DNA of 64,000 nt, from NCBI GenBank assembly GCA_965224095.1, contig OZ245039.1, forward strand, positions 3,224,001 to 3,288,000, read 5' to 3'. A program made the position numbers and the translations under genes. Under the pieces are notes generated by a model, which was given only the letters and a program-made list of their open reading frames with translations, made no database searches and was not told the origin of the DNA. This document shows positions 42,789 through 52,293 of the stretch, in pieces (position 1 is the stretch's first letter; each line of letters begins with the position of its first letter). The DNA is from JBPEWY01 sp965224095 (GTDB lineage: Bacteria > Bacteroidota > Bacteroidia > Flavobacteriales > Flavobacteriaceae).

Positions 42789-44711
42789 TTATTTCATCTT
42801 CAAGTACCACACCGCAGGTACTTTAGCATCCGAGCTTAAATATGTAGCGCCTGGGTTTTTGGCCTGGATTAATGGACATAAATACTGACCTGCATAAAAT
42901 TTGTTTATAAAATATACGGGATCGCCTTCATAAATAATATTATCTCCGGTGGGATATACTTTTTTTATATACCAGTTTTGTTGATCATAACCCGGTTTAT
43001 AGTAATACAAAGCCGGCGTTTTCCAGGCTCCGAGTATATTGTATGAAGCAATTCCCGATTCTAATGATTGTATTTGTACAATATCGCCATCTTTAACCGT
43101 TTTAGTACCCCCCAGTAGCTTTAAGGCAACGGGTTTTTGTTTAACGGTTGGGTAGTACTGCATACCTTTTTCCACGGTACTGACAAAGGCTGCGCCTTTT
43201 TCCAGATTGATGTTTAAAGATTTGTTGTAAACTAACGGCCGCCCTTTTGGAACCGGCATTGTGGTAAGCGATTCCTGTAGCATTAATTTGGAATATTTTG
43301 GAATGGGCTTTGGTGCGGGAACTCCCCAGGAGGGGTATTCGTAATAACTTATAAGAATAGCTCCGGACGGTGTGGTTCTTTTTGAAAAATCAATAATAGC
43401 ATAACTGTGATTATAATAACCGTTTTCATGCCCCAGTTTGTACTTCGTGTTAAAAGGAGCGCTGGGGTAATTCAGTTTATAGGGATCTTGTTCTGTTAAT
43501 TCTTCAAATGCACTGGCACCTGTTAACCTGCCTTTAGGGATACCGAAAAGATCATTTTCAAATATCACCTGATTGTGCTCATGCCCCCATACCCATGCGG
43601 CCACTTTAGATCCGAGGTAGGGCCTGAAAACATCCAAAAGGTATTTGTTCAGGTAAGGATAAGAGCCATATACTGACAAGGCTCCATTTATTTTAGCATT
43701 TCCGGAACACAATTGATGGTGAGATAATAATACCGTTGCTCCCGAAAAGTTATCCAGTTTATCTTTGTGCCAGGCTATCTCAGAGCTTTGTAATTGAGGA
43801 CCCGCATAAAAAGTGTCTACCTGATTGGCCGGATTGGAATCATCATATCCGGTATCCATCCCCAAAAATTGCCACCCATTGTCTTCGGTTCGCAGACAGA
43901 AATAACTGGAATCCTGAACAGCTGCGGGCAGAAATGAATTTAAAGATTTAACCATTTTGTAATATCCGTAACCAAATGCATAGTAATCGTGATTTCCCGG
44001 AATGGTAAAAACGGGAACCCGCTTACCATAATCGTGAAAGGCAACGTCAAATATTTTTGAAAAATTGGAAGCACACTCGTCGGGAGTTCCGGAATAATAA
44101 ATATCACCGAGGTGAATAATAACATCGGGTTGATGAGAATGGAGCAAAACGCTTAACAGATTTATTGCATCAGACATTCCGGTTCCCCAATCGCCAATAA
44201 TGGCTACCTTGGCGTCATCGGGTATTTTATACGAAATTACACCATACTGCATACCCCCGTGGTCTTTCCAGGAATTGTATTTTAAAACCCCTTTATACTT
44301 AGCATAATACGCGGCATATGTGGTGGCACAGGTTAAAAAACCCGGATCTTTATCACTGTATTTTCTATAGGTTTTCTTAAGTTCTTTTTCCAGAATAGTA
44401 TCCTCCCGTATTTGCGCTCGCCCAATACTAAAGCATAAACTGGACAGGTACGCGTTGGTTGATTTTTTACTTGCTGTTTTTCGGGGTTCCTTCAAAAGTC
44501 CGTTTACGGCAGCGTTTTTTTTTGAAAAAACGGTTGATACATGCACATTGGTGGCCTGTATCATGTGGTGCTTCTGAACATTGGAAATGCTTAATGGGAT
44601 GAGTTGGTTTTTTGCTGTAGCCTGTTCGAGTTTTAAAACATGTTCTGCAACTACCGATTGCCATAATGATAGCTCCTGGCTGGGAACCCGGACTAGTGGA
44701 TAACTTTTCAT
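42789..44711 (-). CDS. Calcineurin-type metallophosphoesterase
   Basis: 640 residues. After a 140-residue N-terminal part comes the metallophosphoesterase core: VAIIGDWGTGMSDA (about 171-184), IHLGDIYYSGT, TIPGNHDYYAFGYGYY, VLLSHHQLCSG and AAWVWGHEHNQVIF, giving all metal ligands of a dinuclear phosphatase related to purple acid phosphatases. The last 140 residues are beta-rich. No signal peptide is obvious, so the location may be cytosolic. Substrate unknown. Likely transcribed from the -7 box at 44842. Confidence 0.85.
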   Translation of the reverse strand: MKSYPLVRVPSQELSLWQSVVAEHVLKLEQATAKNQLIPLSISNVQKHHMIQATNVHVSTVFSKKNAAVNGLLKEPRKTASKKSTNAYLSSLCFSIGRAQIREDTILEKELKKTYRKYSDKDPGFLTCATTYAAYYAKYKGVLKYNSWKDHGGMQYGVISYKIPDDAKVAIIGDWGTGMSDAINLLSVLLHSHQPDVIIHLGDIYYSGTPDECASNFSKIFDVAFHDYGKRVPVFTIPGNHDYYAFGYGYYKMVKSLNSFLPAAVQDSSYFCLRTEDNGWQFLGMDTGYDDSNPANQVDTFYAGPQLQSSEIAWHKDKLDNFSGATVLLSHHQLCSGNAKINGALSVYGSYPYLNKYLLDVFRPYLGSKVAAWVWGHEHNQVIFENDLFGIPKGRLTGASAFEELTEQDPYKLNYPSAPFNTKYKLGHENGYYNHSYAIIDFSKRTTPSGAILISYYEYPSWGVPAPKPIPKYSKLMLQESLTTMPVPKGRPLVYNKSLNINLEKGAAFVSTVEKGMQYYPTVKQKPVALKLLGGTKTVKDGDIVQIQSLESGIASYNILGAWKTPALYYYKPGYDQQNWYIKKVYPTGDNIIYEGDPVYFINKFYAGQYLCPLIQAKNPGATYLSSDAKVPAVWYLKMK

Positions 44712-44841
44712 AATTATGTGGTTTAAGTTAGTTTAAAGTCAGTTTGAGGAAACGTAAATTGCTTAAACGACACAAGTGCCCTTTTAAGTTTTTAATAAAA
44801 AAAAGGAGGAGAATATAATTATTCTAAGGATGGTACAATTT

Positions 44842-44868
44842 CAAAGGTAGCGATTTTTTTTACACAAA
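44842..44868 (-). promoter_or_regulatory. Promoter of the metallophosphoesterase gene
   Basis: TACCTTTG (44842-44849) on the minus strand, with a TTTG (44865-44868) 15 bp upstream; about 130 bp before the start. Confidence 0.5.
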
Positions 44869-44924
44869 CATTTTTAATTTAATACGAATGTGCGAGGAAG
44901 GTTTTTATGAAACGGGCAATTCGT

Positions 44925-45401
44925 TTAGAGCGGGAGTTTTTCTATTTCCAGTTTGAAATCATACTGAAGATCTTCATGTAACCCGCCTATTTTTTTCCGG
45001 ATGAGTGCTAACTGGCGTTCGTACAGGTTCCTGAGTGTTTTATTTCTCCTGATAGAGGGGTTTAAGTGCTTTAGCTTAGCACAGAAATAGAGGAGTAATT
45101 CTACTTCTGTTTCTTTTTTTTGAGAGTACCGAATAAATTTTTTAGTATCCCTTAAAATCTTGCGTACGCTTTTTTTAATATAGTAATAGTTATTGGTATT
45201 AATGGCTTGAAACGATTCATCCATGTGTTTTTGTACCGTTTGGATGTAGTTGTCTTCGCTATTTGCTTCAAACAGGAGATATGTAAGCAGCTCCTTGTTT
45301 TCTTTTTTGAACCTGGCAAGGCGTAAACACAGTTGGAGTAATTCTGTTTCGGTTTGGAGGTTTAGCTCTTCTCTTATTTCTCTTATACTGGCGGTTTTCA
45401 T
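44925..45401 (-). CDS. Conserved-type helical protein of unknown function
   Basis: 158 residues from ATG 45401 (MKTASIREIREELNLQTETELLQLCLRLARFKKEN); an upstream start adds 17 residues. The protein is basic, soluble and almost wholly helical, with ESFQAINTNNYYYIKKSVRKILRDTKKFIRY in the middle. No family is recognised; it may be RNA- or nucleic-acid-binding given its charge, which is inference. Confidence 0.6.
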   Translation of the reverse strand: MKTASIREIREELNLQTETELLQLCLRLARFKKENKELLTYLLFEANSEDNYIQTVQKHMDESFQAINTNNYYYIKKSVRKILRDTKKFIRYSQKKETEVELLLYFCAKLKHLNPSIRRNKTLRNLYERQLALIRKKIGGLHEDLQYDFKLEIEKLPL

Positions 45402-45476
45402 TCGCCTAAAATACAAGTTCTCGGTAAATGTTTGAGTAATGCACAATAACAAAATAGAAAAAAGGATCAGTACAGA

Positions 45477-45722
45477 TTATCCCCTGGCGAGCAGACTCCC
45501 TACTTCCGATACAATCCGACCCATGGCAAACGCACCAAAACTACTGGCAATAAGTTCGTCAAACCCGAGACCTGAGCTCACTAGGAATCCTCCGGCTACG
45601 CCACCAATAATACCGGATACCGCATTTAACCACCAGGGATCCGGATTCGGATCCGGTGGAATTCTCGGGGGAATAGTACCACACCAACCTATTAAAGACC
45701 AATATATAACCAATGCAACCAC
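45477..45722 (-). CDS. Small glycine-rich membrane protein
   Basis: 81 residues beginning at GTG (45720-45722). One N-terminal hydrophobic segment (VALVIYWSLIGWCGTI), a proline stretch PPRIPPDPNPDPWW, then a glycine-rich hydrophobic part (SGIIGGVAGGFLVSSGLGF, SSFGAFAMGRIVSEVG) that could be one or two membrane helices. Clean composition supports a real gene, but no family is recognised and no Shine-Dalgarno is seen. Confidence 0.5.
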   Translation of the reverse strand: MVALVIYWSLIGWCGTIPPRIPPDPNPDPWWLNAVSGIIGGVAGGFLVSSGLGFDELIASSFGAFAMGRIVSEVGSLLARG

Positions 45723-45955
45723 AGAAAAAAAATTAAGTTAGTTAAGCCGAATTAAAAGCCGGAAACCACAGTGAAATCCAGCAATTTTTACGGCAAAAAA
45801 AGCCGTTCGTAATATTTAAGGAATGAGGGGTGGAGGTAATAATTGGTATGGTTAAATATAATGGCTTTGCATCAAAAAAGCAAAGATTCTTTACCGATAA
45901 AATCTTTGGTGTTTAGAACCTTTTAATAAACACGCGATCTGCAAAACCCAAATAT

Positions 45956-47200
45956 TTATTGGTTTTCGTAATTTAATGTGTTCAAAATATCTTTAAACGT
46001 ATCGGCTCCTTCATTGGCCAGATATTTCTTTGCTGTTTTTATCAGTGAATCAATATTTTGCGGATTAATATTATCCATACCAGCCTGGGAAAGCTCCAGT
46101 TCAGGCTCCAGACGATAATACGTTAAACCCGATGCTGTCAGGGCATCTAATTGATTGTTTGAAACCATTTGAACAGCATCCAGAATAACATTTACAAGGG
46201 TGCCTCCTTTATTCGTTGTTCCTTCTAAATCGTATAAATATTCAATTACCCAGGCAACGCTCCCCCAGTTTCCATCGGAGGGTACGGTAACTCCCTCGTT
46301 GGTGATCCCGACACCCGCACTTCCGGGATATACTCCGGTCCCCAGGGAGATAACCACCAGATCTTCCAGGTGATCAACCATGTTGGTTCTAAAGGCTTCC
46401 GAAACGCCCCAAACAGCCGGGTCGTTTGACATAATTCCCCCGTCAATCACCCATTTTTCAGCAGCAGCAGACCGGGGGGCGGTATTACCGCCCACATGCG
46501 CAATGGGGAAGTATGTGGGAGCTGCACTGGTACCCCTGGCAGCCTCCCATACATAATAATCGTCATCCGCAGAAATATTGGCGTCATTCCAGTTAAATAA
46601 ATACGGGCCGTAATCTTTTCCGAATTCCGGATCAGTAATGGCGCCTCCCGAACTGTTTACTATATATGTAGTGGTAAACATTTGTTTAACCCTGGAGCTG
46701 TTTAGACCGCGAATAAATTTAAAGGTGTCGCTTAGTTTTAAAGAATCACCTACCATACTTCGTATAAAGGGTTCAACTCCCTTGCCGTTTTTATCGGCAT
46801 AATACTTGGCATAGATATCGCCATAACCCTGTTTTACAAAGATATCGCTTCCGTCATTTCGGTAAACATCCACAATGGAACTCGCGGAATACGGTAAAGA
46901 ATCACCCGCAGACTTATCCGGAGTTGTAAGCGCTACAGAAATAATTCCCCCCGTTGAAGTTCCTCCTATCAAATCAAACAACTGATAACTTTGTTTTAAT
47001 AGGGAGTCTTCGATAGCCTGTAAAAATATGGCCGGAATAATACCCTTAATACCTCCTCCGTCAATAGCCAGTACAATAATTTTGGACGAAGTGTTTTTAG
47101 GGGTTGCAGTTTCTTTTTTTTGCGTGTCGCAACCGATGTATGTGAGTATAAGGATACTAATAAATAACGAAAGCAGTTTGGTGTTACTTTTCATAATCAA
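45956..47200 (-). CDS. Patatin-like phospholipase, lipoprotein
   Basis: 414 residues with a type II signal peptide (ILTYIGC, Cys24) and patatin motifs: oxyanion loop DGGGIKG (47-53), catalytic serine elbow GGTSTGG with Ser82, and the aspartate motif VIDGGIMSNDP. It should hydrolyse acyl esters of lipids at the cell envelope. The start could also be Met3 (47194). A run of ten G's lies 88 bp upstream of the start (ten C's on the coding strand), a candidate for slippage-driven expression change. Confidence 0.88.
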   Translation of the reverse strand: MIMKSNTKLLSLFISILILTYIGCDTQKKETATPKNTSSKIIVLAIDGGGIKGIIPAIFLQAIEDSLLKQSYQLFDLIGGTSTGGIISVALTTPDKSAGDSLPYSASSIVDVYRNDGSDIFVKQGYGDIYAKYYADKNGKGVEPFIRSMVGDSLKLSDTFKFIRGLNSSRVKQMFTTTYIVNSSGGAITDPEFGKDYGPYLFNWNDANISADDDYYVWEAARGTSAAPTYFPIAHVGGNTAPRSAAAEKWVIDGGIMSNDPAVWGVSEAFRTNMVDHLEDLVVISLGTGVYPGSAGVGITNEGVTVPSDGNWGSVAWVIEYLYDLEGTTNKGGTLVNVILDAVQMVSNNQLDALTASGLTYYRLEPELELSQAGMDNINPQNIDSLIKTAKKYLANEGADTFKDILNTLNYENQ

Positions 47201-47287
47201 AAGTTTAAAGGGGTATACGTCACCAAATATTTAATACAGGTGTCTTTACCTCTGGTTTTTAGATGTCTGGAAAGGGGGAAATATTCC

Positions 47288-47297
47288 GGGGGGGGGG
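47288..47297. repeat. Homopolymer G10 tract upstream of the patatin gene
   Basis: Ten consecutive G's in an otherwise AT-rich intergenic stretch, 88-97 bp before the patatin start on the minus strand. Tracts of this length are prone to slipped-strand length changes. Confidence 0.8.
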
Positions 47298-47365
47298 TGT
47301 ACCGATTGGTACGGTGTTATCCTCTAAGTTAAGCATTTCCGCATTGGTAACAAAAAGGGTATATT

Positions 47366-47395
47366 AAAAAACCCGTTCTTAAAACGGGTTTTTTT
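47366..47395 (-). terminator. Intrinsic terminator of pruA
   Basis: AAAAAACCCGTT-CTTA-AAACGGGTTTTTTT, T-rich on both strands, 18 bp past the pruA stop. Confidence 0.9.
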
Positions 47396-47413
47396 GGATT
47401 TATATGCGATTAA

Positions 47414-49042
47414 TTATTCGCCTAAAAAAGGATAACGATAATCCGAAGGACTTACAAATGTTTCTTTAATAAGGCGTGGCGATACCCATCGTAACAGGTT
47501 CTGGGCACTCCCGGCCTTGTCATTTGTACCTGAAGCTCTTGCGCCTCCAAAAGGTTGTTGTCCTACTACCGCTCCTGTAGGTTTGTCGTTTATATAAAAA
47601 TTACCGGCACAGTTTTCAAGTGCTTTGGTAGCCTCTTCAACGGCATATCGATCTGTTGAGAACACGGCACCTGTCAGGGCGTATTCCGAGGTAGTATCAA
47701 CCAGTTTTAAGGTAGCGCTCCAATCTTTGTCATCATATACGTAAATTGTAACTACAGGACCAAATAACTCGGTTTCCATCGTCGTGTATTTCGGATTTGT
47801 AGTTAAGATAACGGTAGGCTCTACAAAATACCCTTTTGTTTTGTTATAACCACCTCCTGCAATAATTTCCGCATCTTTATCCTGCCTGGCCTGATCAATA
47901 TATTTGGCCAGCTTATCAAAAGAGCCTTCGTGTATAACGGCGGTAATAAAATTACTCATCTCTTCCGGAGATCCCATTTTAAACGAAGCAATATCTTCTT
48001 TTACGTAATTCAGTACATCATTGGCCATAGATTGAGGAAGATACACCCGGGAAGCGGCACTACATTTCTGCCCCTGGAATTCAAAAGCACCTCGTGTAAT
48101 TCCCGTTGCTACCTGTCTGGCATTAGCACTTGGATGGGCTATTATGAAGTCTTTACCACCGGTTTCACCAACAATACGAGGATAGGTTTTGTACGTATGA
48201 ATATTGTCTCCGATCTTTCGCCATAATTCTTTAAAAACAAAGGTTGAGCCCGTAAAGTGAATACCTGAGAAGTCCGGACTGGCCAGTACAGTATCGGTTA
48301 TCATTACAGGGTCGCCACATACCATATTAATAACACCATCCGGCATTCCGGCTTCCTTGAATACCTCCATTAAAACATTGGCTGAGAATACCTGACTGTC
48401 ACTGGGTTTCCAAACAACAACATTCCCCATCATAGCTGCACTGGCAGGTAAATTCCCGGCAATGGCAGTAAAATTAAACGGAGTTACCGCATAAACAAAT
48501 CCTTCCAACGGACGGTATTCTACACGATTCCATATACCTTCGGAAGATTCCGGCTGCTCATTATAAATAGAAGCCATGAATTCTACATTGAAACGTAAAA
48601 AATCAATGAATTCACATGCCGCATCTATTTCCGCCTGGTGAATGGTTTTAGATTGAGCGATCATAGTGGCCGCGTTAACCTTGGCCCGATATGGTCCGGC
48701 CAGAAGATCGGCTGCCCTAAGGAAAATGGCTGCACGTTGTTCCCAGCTGAGAGCGGCCCATGCATCTCTTGCCTTTAATGCCTCGGAGATAGCTAATTCA
48801 ACATGTTTTTTTTCTGCTATATGGTAAATACCCACTTCATGTTTATGATCATGAGGAGGTGTCATAGATTTTGTATTTCCCGTACGAATGGTTTCTTTTC
48901 CAATATATAACGGTACATCAGCTTTTCCGTTAAAATACGCTTTATACTGTTTTAAAACAGCATCTCTTTCCGGGCTTCCCGGAGCATAAGATTTTACCGG
49001 CTCATTGATGGCTGTGGGTACCTGAAAAAATCCTTTTCCCAT
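47414..49042 (-). CDS. pruA: 1-pyrroline-5-carboxylate dehydrogenase
   Basis: 542 residues from ATG 49042 (MGKGFFQVPTAINEPV); the upstream 20 residues are not part of the family. Aldehyde dehydrogenase core with NAD-binding AVTPFNFTAIAGNLPASAAMMGNVVVWKPSD, glutamate motif IVGETGGKDFIIAHP and catalytic cysteine in RGAFEFQGQKCSAASRVYLP. It oxidises glutamate-5-semialdehyde to glutamate, the second step of proline breakdown. The proline dehydrogenase is not fused and not in this window. Confidence 0.95.
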   Translation of the reverse strand: MGKGFFQVPTAINEPVKSYAPGSPERDAVLKQYKAYFNGKADVPLYIGKETIRTGNTKSMTPPHDHKHEVGIYHIAEKKHVELAISEALKARDAWAALSWEQRAAIFLRAADLLAGPYRAKVNAATMIAQSKTIHQAEIDAACEFIDFLRFNVEFMASIYNEQPESSEGIWNRVEYRPLEGFVYAVTPFNFTAIAGNLPASAAMMGNVVVWKPSDSQVFSANVLMEVFKEAGMPDGVINMVCGDPVMITDTVLASPDFSGIHFTGSTFVFKELWRKIGDNIHTYKTYPRIVGETGGKDFIIAHPSANARQVATGITRGAFEFQGQKCSAASRVYLPQSMANDVLNYVKEDIASFKMGSPEEMSNFITAVIHEGSFDKLAKYIDQARQDKDAEIIAGGGYNKTKGYFVEPTVILTTNPKYTTMETELFGPVVTIYVYDDKDWSATLKLVDTTSEYALTGAVFSTDRYAVEEATKALENCAGNFYINDKPTGAVVGQQPFGGARASGTNDKAGSAQNLLRWVSPRLIKETFVSPSDYRYPFLGE

Positions 49043-49077
49043 ATAAAATGCATTTAGGTGATTAAAATTAATGGGGA

Positions 49078-49085
49078 CAAAGGTA
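49078..49085 (-). promoter_or_regulatory. -7 box for pruA
   Basis: TACCTTTG on the minus strand, 36 bp before the ATG; matches TAnnTTTG. Confidence 0.5.
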
Positions 49086-49182
49086 CAAAAACCTTGTAGC
49101 ATTTTTGTATCTGTGGTTACATAAGTTAGGAGGTAGGTGAAAGGGAAGATGAACGGGTAAAACAGGAGTGGTTTTTTAGCTT

Positions 49183-49207
49183 CTCACCGAGACCTTTTGG
49201 TGGTGAG
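49183..49207. repeat. Hairpin between apaG and pruA
   Basis: CTCACCGAGACC-TTTT-GGTGGTGAG can fold into a stem with bulges in the 200-bp gap; there is no T run, so it is not a convincing terminator. Confidence 0.3.
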
Positions 49208-49301
49208 ATCATAATAAGGTGCTTTAAAATAGGAAACAATGGCAATGAGTTTTAACCAACTTCGCACTGAGCGTTATACCGTTTAAAGAAAGGTGCTGGA
49301 A

Positions 49302-49688
49302 TTAATTAATGGCAAAAGGAGCGCATAACTTAAAGGTAGGAATAAACACTCTGAATCGTTTCGTTGAGGTGAAGTTTACCATATTGTAATATCCGCGCAT
49401 AGAGCCGATGGGAGATGTAAGCAAACAGCCCGAGCTATAGGTATGCGATTCTCCCGGCTTTAATACCGGCTTTTTTCCAATAACCCCTTCTCCGTCAACA
49501 ATTTCTATATCGTTTAAAGAATCGAAAATTTGCCAGTGGCGCGAGGTGAGCTGCACGGAATCTTTACTCTGATTCTCGATGGTGATCCGGTACCCAAAGG
49601 CAAAATGCATCTTGTAGTTTTTGAAGAAAGTACCTTCAAAACTGGTCTCTACAGAAATTTTAATCCCTTTGGTTACTTGCGTGATCAT
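49302..49688 (-). CDS. apaG: ApaG domain protein
   Basis: 128 residues from ATG 49688 (MITQVTKGIKISVETSFEG), the usual length; a longer start overlaps the end of the next gene. Immunoglobulin-like beta sandwich with FGYRITIENQSKDSVQLTSRHWQIFDS and KPVLKPGESHTYSSGCLLTSPIGSMRGYY, the ApaG signature. Function is debated (binds pyrophosphate or CoA-like ligands; linked to Co2+ resistance). Confidence 0.93.
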   Translation of the reverse strand: MITQVTKGIKISVETSFEGTFFKNYKMHFAFGYRITIENQSKDSVQLTSRHWQIFDSLNDIEIVDGEGVIGKKPVLKPGESHTYSSGCLLTSPIGSMRGYYNMVNFTSTKRFRVFIPTFKLCAPFAIN

Positions 49689-49692
49689 CAGC

Positions 49693-50829
49693 TTAATAGA
49701 TAAAAATACTACCGGCAAAAAATATGGACGCCAATATAGTTGCTAAAGTAAAAAAAATAGTGTTAAGTAGTAAGAATTTAACAATAGTTTTAAATCTTCC
49801 CTGTTTGTAAAAATTTCTCATAGCTTTATAAAGATAAAATAAAAAGATGAGTAAAAACAGCCAAACCAGCTCCACCTTTATAATGCTATTGATTATAAAT
49901 GCTATGATAAGCAGAATGATAAACATGGATTGCGTGTGAAAACTAAAGACCAGGTGGTCCATATAATTAAACTTCTTTTTCGAATAAAGCACCCAGACAA
50001 AAATGGCAAAAATGGGTAGAAAGAAAAATATAAAAAAAGGAAGTTTGGAAATTAAATAGTTGATATAAGACCCTGGCTGCTGTGCTACCCGGAGCATGCT
50101 TTGCCCCATACTGTAGGTCATTTTATTTTCGAACGAATCGGGTACCGCAAGCGAGTCTAATGCCTGTTCGTAACTGTACAGTTTCTTTTTGCGAATAGCG
50201 TACTGAAAGAATTCAGATTTGTTGCTGTATCGGGTAAATCTTGTTTTTCCCTCGAGGCTTTTAAAAAAAGAACCGGGATCCAGCAAGTGCAGCGAATCCT
50301 TTTGCTTTTGATTTAGGGTAACCGCCTGCAATGTGTCTAACGAGGCGGCAGCAATTTCCTTATCCTCTTCATCCAGGGCTTCCAGATTAACATTATTAAA
50401 CCCAACGGTAATATTGGAGGGTGTTTCCTGATCCAGTCCGAATCGATCCAGTTTACTGAAATTGCTGGAGAAATTCAGCATGAGGAAGTATACAATGGCA
50501 AGGCTTAACAGAAACCGAAAAGGGTTGGTATAGGCAACTCGCTTTCCCGCTATATATTCACTGGTAATTTTTCCCGGTTTCAATATCATAGCTCCCAATG
50601 TTTTTCTCAGCTTGGAATCGTATGAAATCATACTGGAAAAAAACTCGTCCAACAAATCTTTAAAAGCCACCTTTTTGGTGCTGTTTATTTGCGAACAATT
50701 AGGGCAGTACTTATGGCTTAAATCAAGGGGATGATCGCAATTAAGGCATTTAACACCCCGGTATTTTAAGACGTGCCTTTCCGAAGGAACTGGCTGTTTT
50801 TCCTCAGACTGAAGATTATCGGTATTCAT
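49693..50829 (-). CDS. DUF3667 membrane protein with N-terminal zinc ribbon
   Basis: 378 residues. The first 50 hold a zinc ribbon CLNCDHPLDLSHKYCPNCSQ, as in DUF3667; about 250-375 carry four to five membrane segments (FIFFFLPIFAIFVWVLY, MFIILLIIAFIINSI, WLFLLIFLFYLY). A long charged linker lies between. Function unknown. The stop is 4 bp before apaG, so the two are probably one unit. Confidence 0.85.
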   Translation of the reverse strand: MNTDNLQSEEKQPVPSERHVLKYRGVKCLNCDHPLDLSHKYCPNCSQINSTKKVAFKDLLDEFFSSMISYDSKLRKTLGAMILKPGKITSEYIAGKRVAYTNPFRFLLSLAIVYFLMLNFSSNFSKLDRFGLDQETPSNITVGFNNVNLEALDEEDKEIAAASLDTLQAVTLNQKQKDSLHLLDPGSFFKSLEGKTRFTRYSNKSEFFQYAIRKKKLYSYEQALDSLAVPDSFENKMTYSMGQSMLRVAQQPGSYINYLISKLPFFIFFFLPIFAIFVWVLYSKKKFNYMDHLVFSFHTQSMFIILLIIAFIINSIIKVELVWLFLLIFLFYLYKAMRNFYKQGRFKTIVKFLLLNTIFFTLATILASIFFAGSIFIY

Positions 50830-50863
50830 TTTTTAGGTCGGTTAAACTGCTATAAAGATACCA

Positions 50864-52114
50864 TTAATTTGTAATGTTAACCGAGGAGGCACTTCCTATC
50901 CCGATTAAGCTGTCATATTGGGCTCCAAAATCACGGTAATACACCAGTACCAGGTAGTTGTTTTCAGTTTCGTAGAAACTACCATCTATGGAGATATCGT
51001 CAATCCTTCCCTGATCGTCAGCCATTACGTACTTATAATTGTAGAACCCCTGTTTAAGTAAAAGTGACGTTTCTAACAAGGCCGTCTCTTCGTTGAATTT
51101 TAACCTATTTTCTTCGGTCAGCGCATAATTATTGAACTTTCCGAATACGTAAATTTCATTGAGCCCCATAAATTCCTCATAGGCCAGACTAAAATGTACC
51201 CGCGTATACTCAGCTTCCGTAGCGCTGTCCTCACCCTGCAGGGTTCGAATTACAAAATCACCGTTTATATCCGGAAAGTATGTGTATGGAAGATTATTTC
51301 TAACAATATTGGTATATAGGAAATGGTGGTACACTTCTTTTTTTTCTATATACTGAATGGCGGCGGTAGTTACTCGGAGATCCTTGGTGTCAAAATTATA
51401 GTATTCATTGCCGCCGTAAAAACGGGTTTCAGCATCGTATTTGTAAATGAGCGCATTGCCAACCGTAAATTGCGGTTTAATGTCTACTATCGCAGAAGGC
51501 CAGTGATGGTTTTGCAAAATGGCCACATGCACGGTTTGCAATGGATTGACCAACGGATAATCCCGCGCGTTTATTTCAAACTGAACGGTTTGAGCCTGAT
51601 TAATTACACTCAGATCTCTCGATCTCTTAAGAGCTACCCCCACCTGAACGCGATCTGCGAAAATTACAAAACGTCGGGAAAAGAGCAATTCATCGTAGGA
51701 GTTATAGATTTCCAACATATAGTTTCCCGTGATTTTAAATCGGGTAGCGGAATTCGGAAGTTCCAGCGAATAATGCGAATAGGGTTGAAGCGGGCCGTAT
51801 GAATTGCGGTAGTTAACAATCCGTTGATTGTCAAAGCCCTGAAGATATTGTGATTTTAAAAGATCTGAAGGAGTCCAATCGTAATTACAGTGAATAATTT
51901 TATAGTAATAATCGTTTTCCTCTGCTGTGATATCGTCAAACTCCAAAAAAAATGCATCCCCCAGTTTAACCACGGGAAACTGATCGCCCGGATTAGAACT
52001 TTTAAAAGAGATACTTTTTATAAAATCCGGAGGGATTACTTCCTGTTGTACCTGGGCACCAACAAGGGTTTGGATCCAGATAAAAACAAGTGTAATGGTT
52101 GTTTTTTGCCACAT
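50864..52114 (-). CDS. Type IX secretion system plug protein (DUF5103)
   Basis: 416 residues from ATG 52114 with a signal peptide (about 1-19, MWQKTTITLVFIWIQTLVGAQ). Beta-sandwich repeats contain HCNYDWTPSDLLKSQYLQGFDNQRIVNYRNSYG, the DUF5103 hallmark, and PLQPYSHYSLELPN. Members fill the SprA channel when no substrate is in transit. It fits with porT elsewhere in the window. An in-frame upstream start (52153) is less likely. Confidence 0.88.
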   Translation of the reverse strand: MWQKTTITLVFIWIQTLVGAQVQQEVIPPDFIKSISFKSSNPGDQFPVVKLGDAFFLEFDDITAEENDYYYKIIHCNYDWTPSDLLKSQYLQGFDNQRIVNYRNSYGPLQPYSHYSLELPNSATRFKITGNYMLEIYNSYDELLFSRRFVIFADRVQVGVALKRSRDLSVINQAQTVQFEINARDYPLVNPLQTVHVAILQNHHWPSAIVDIKPQFTVGNALIYKYDAETRFYGGNEYYNFDTKDLRVTTAAIQYIEKKEVYHHFLYTNIVRNNLPYTYFPDINGDFVIRTLQGEDSATEAEYTRVHFSLAYEEFMGLNEIYVFGKFNNYALTEENRLKFNEETALLETSLLLKQGFYNYKYVMADDQGRIDDISIDGSFYETENNYLVLVYYRDFGAQYDSLIGIGSASSVNITN

Positions 52115-52225
52115 GTTATCAAAGTTCACGGAGTAAATATAAACAAAAAGCATACCCGTTTTTTGCGAAGCCGTACGATGATCTAAATTTATTTGGTTTT
52201 ATTATGAAAACAATATGATAAATCA

Positions 52226-52233
52226 TAAATTTG
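52226..52233 (+). promoter_or_regulatory. -7 box for the nqr operon
   Basis: TAAATTTG matches TAnnTTTG, about 60 bp before the nqrA ATG. TTTG at 52192-52195 is too distant to be a normal -33 box. Confidence 0.45.
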
Positions 52234-52293
52234 CAGGAATTTTTGAATCGCTTCAAAATCAAAGTCACAACTATTAATAAATAGATTTATAAT

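Noticed and set aside
45439..45741. 100-aa plus-strand frame
   Set aside because: Opposite strand of the small glycine-rich membrane protein; proline/serine-rich shadow translation.
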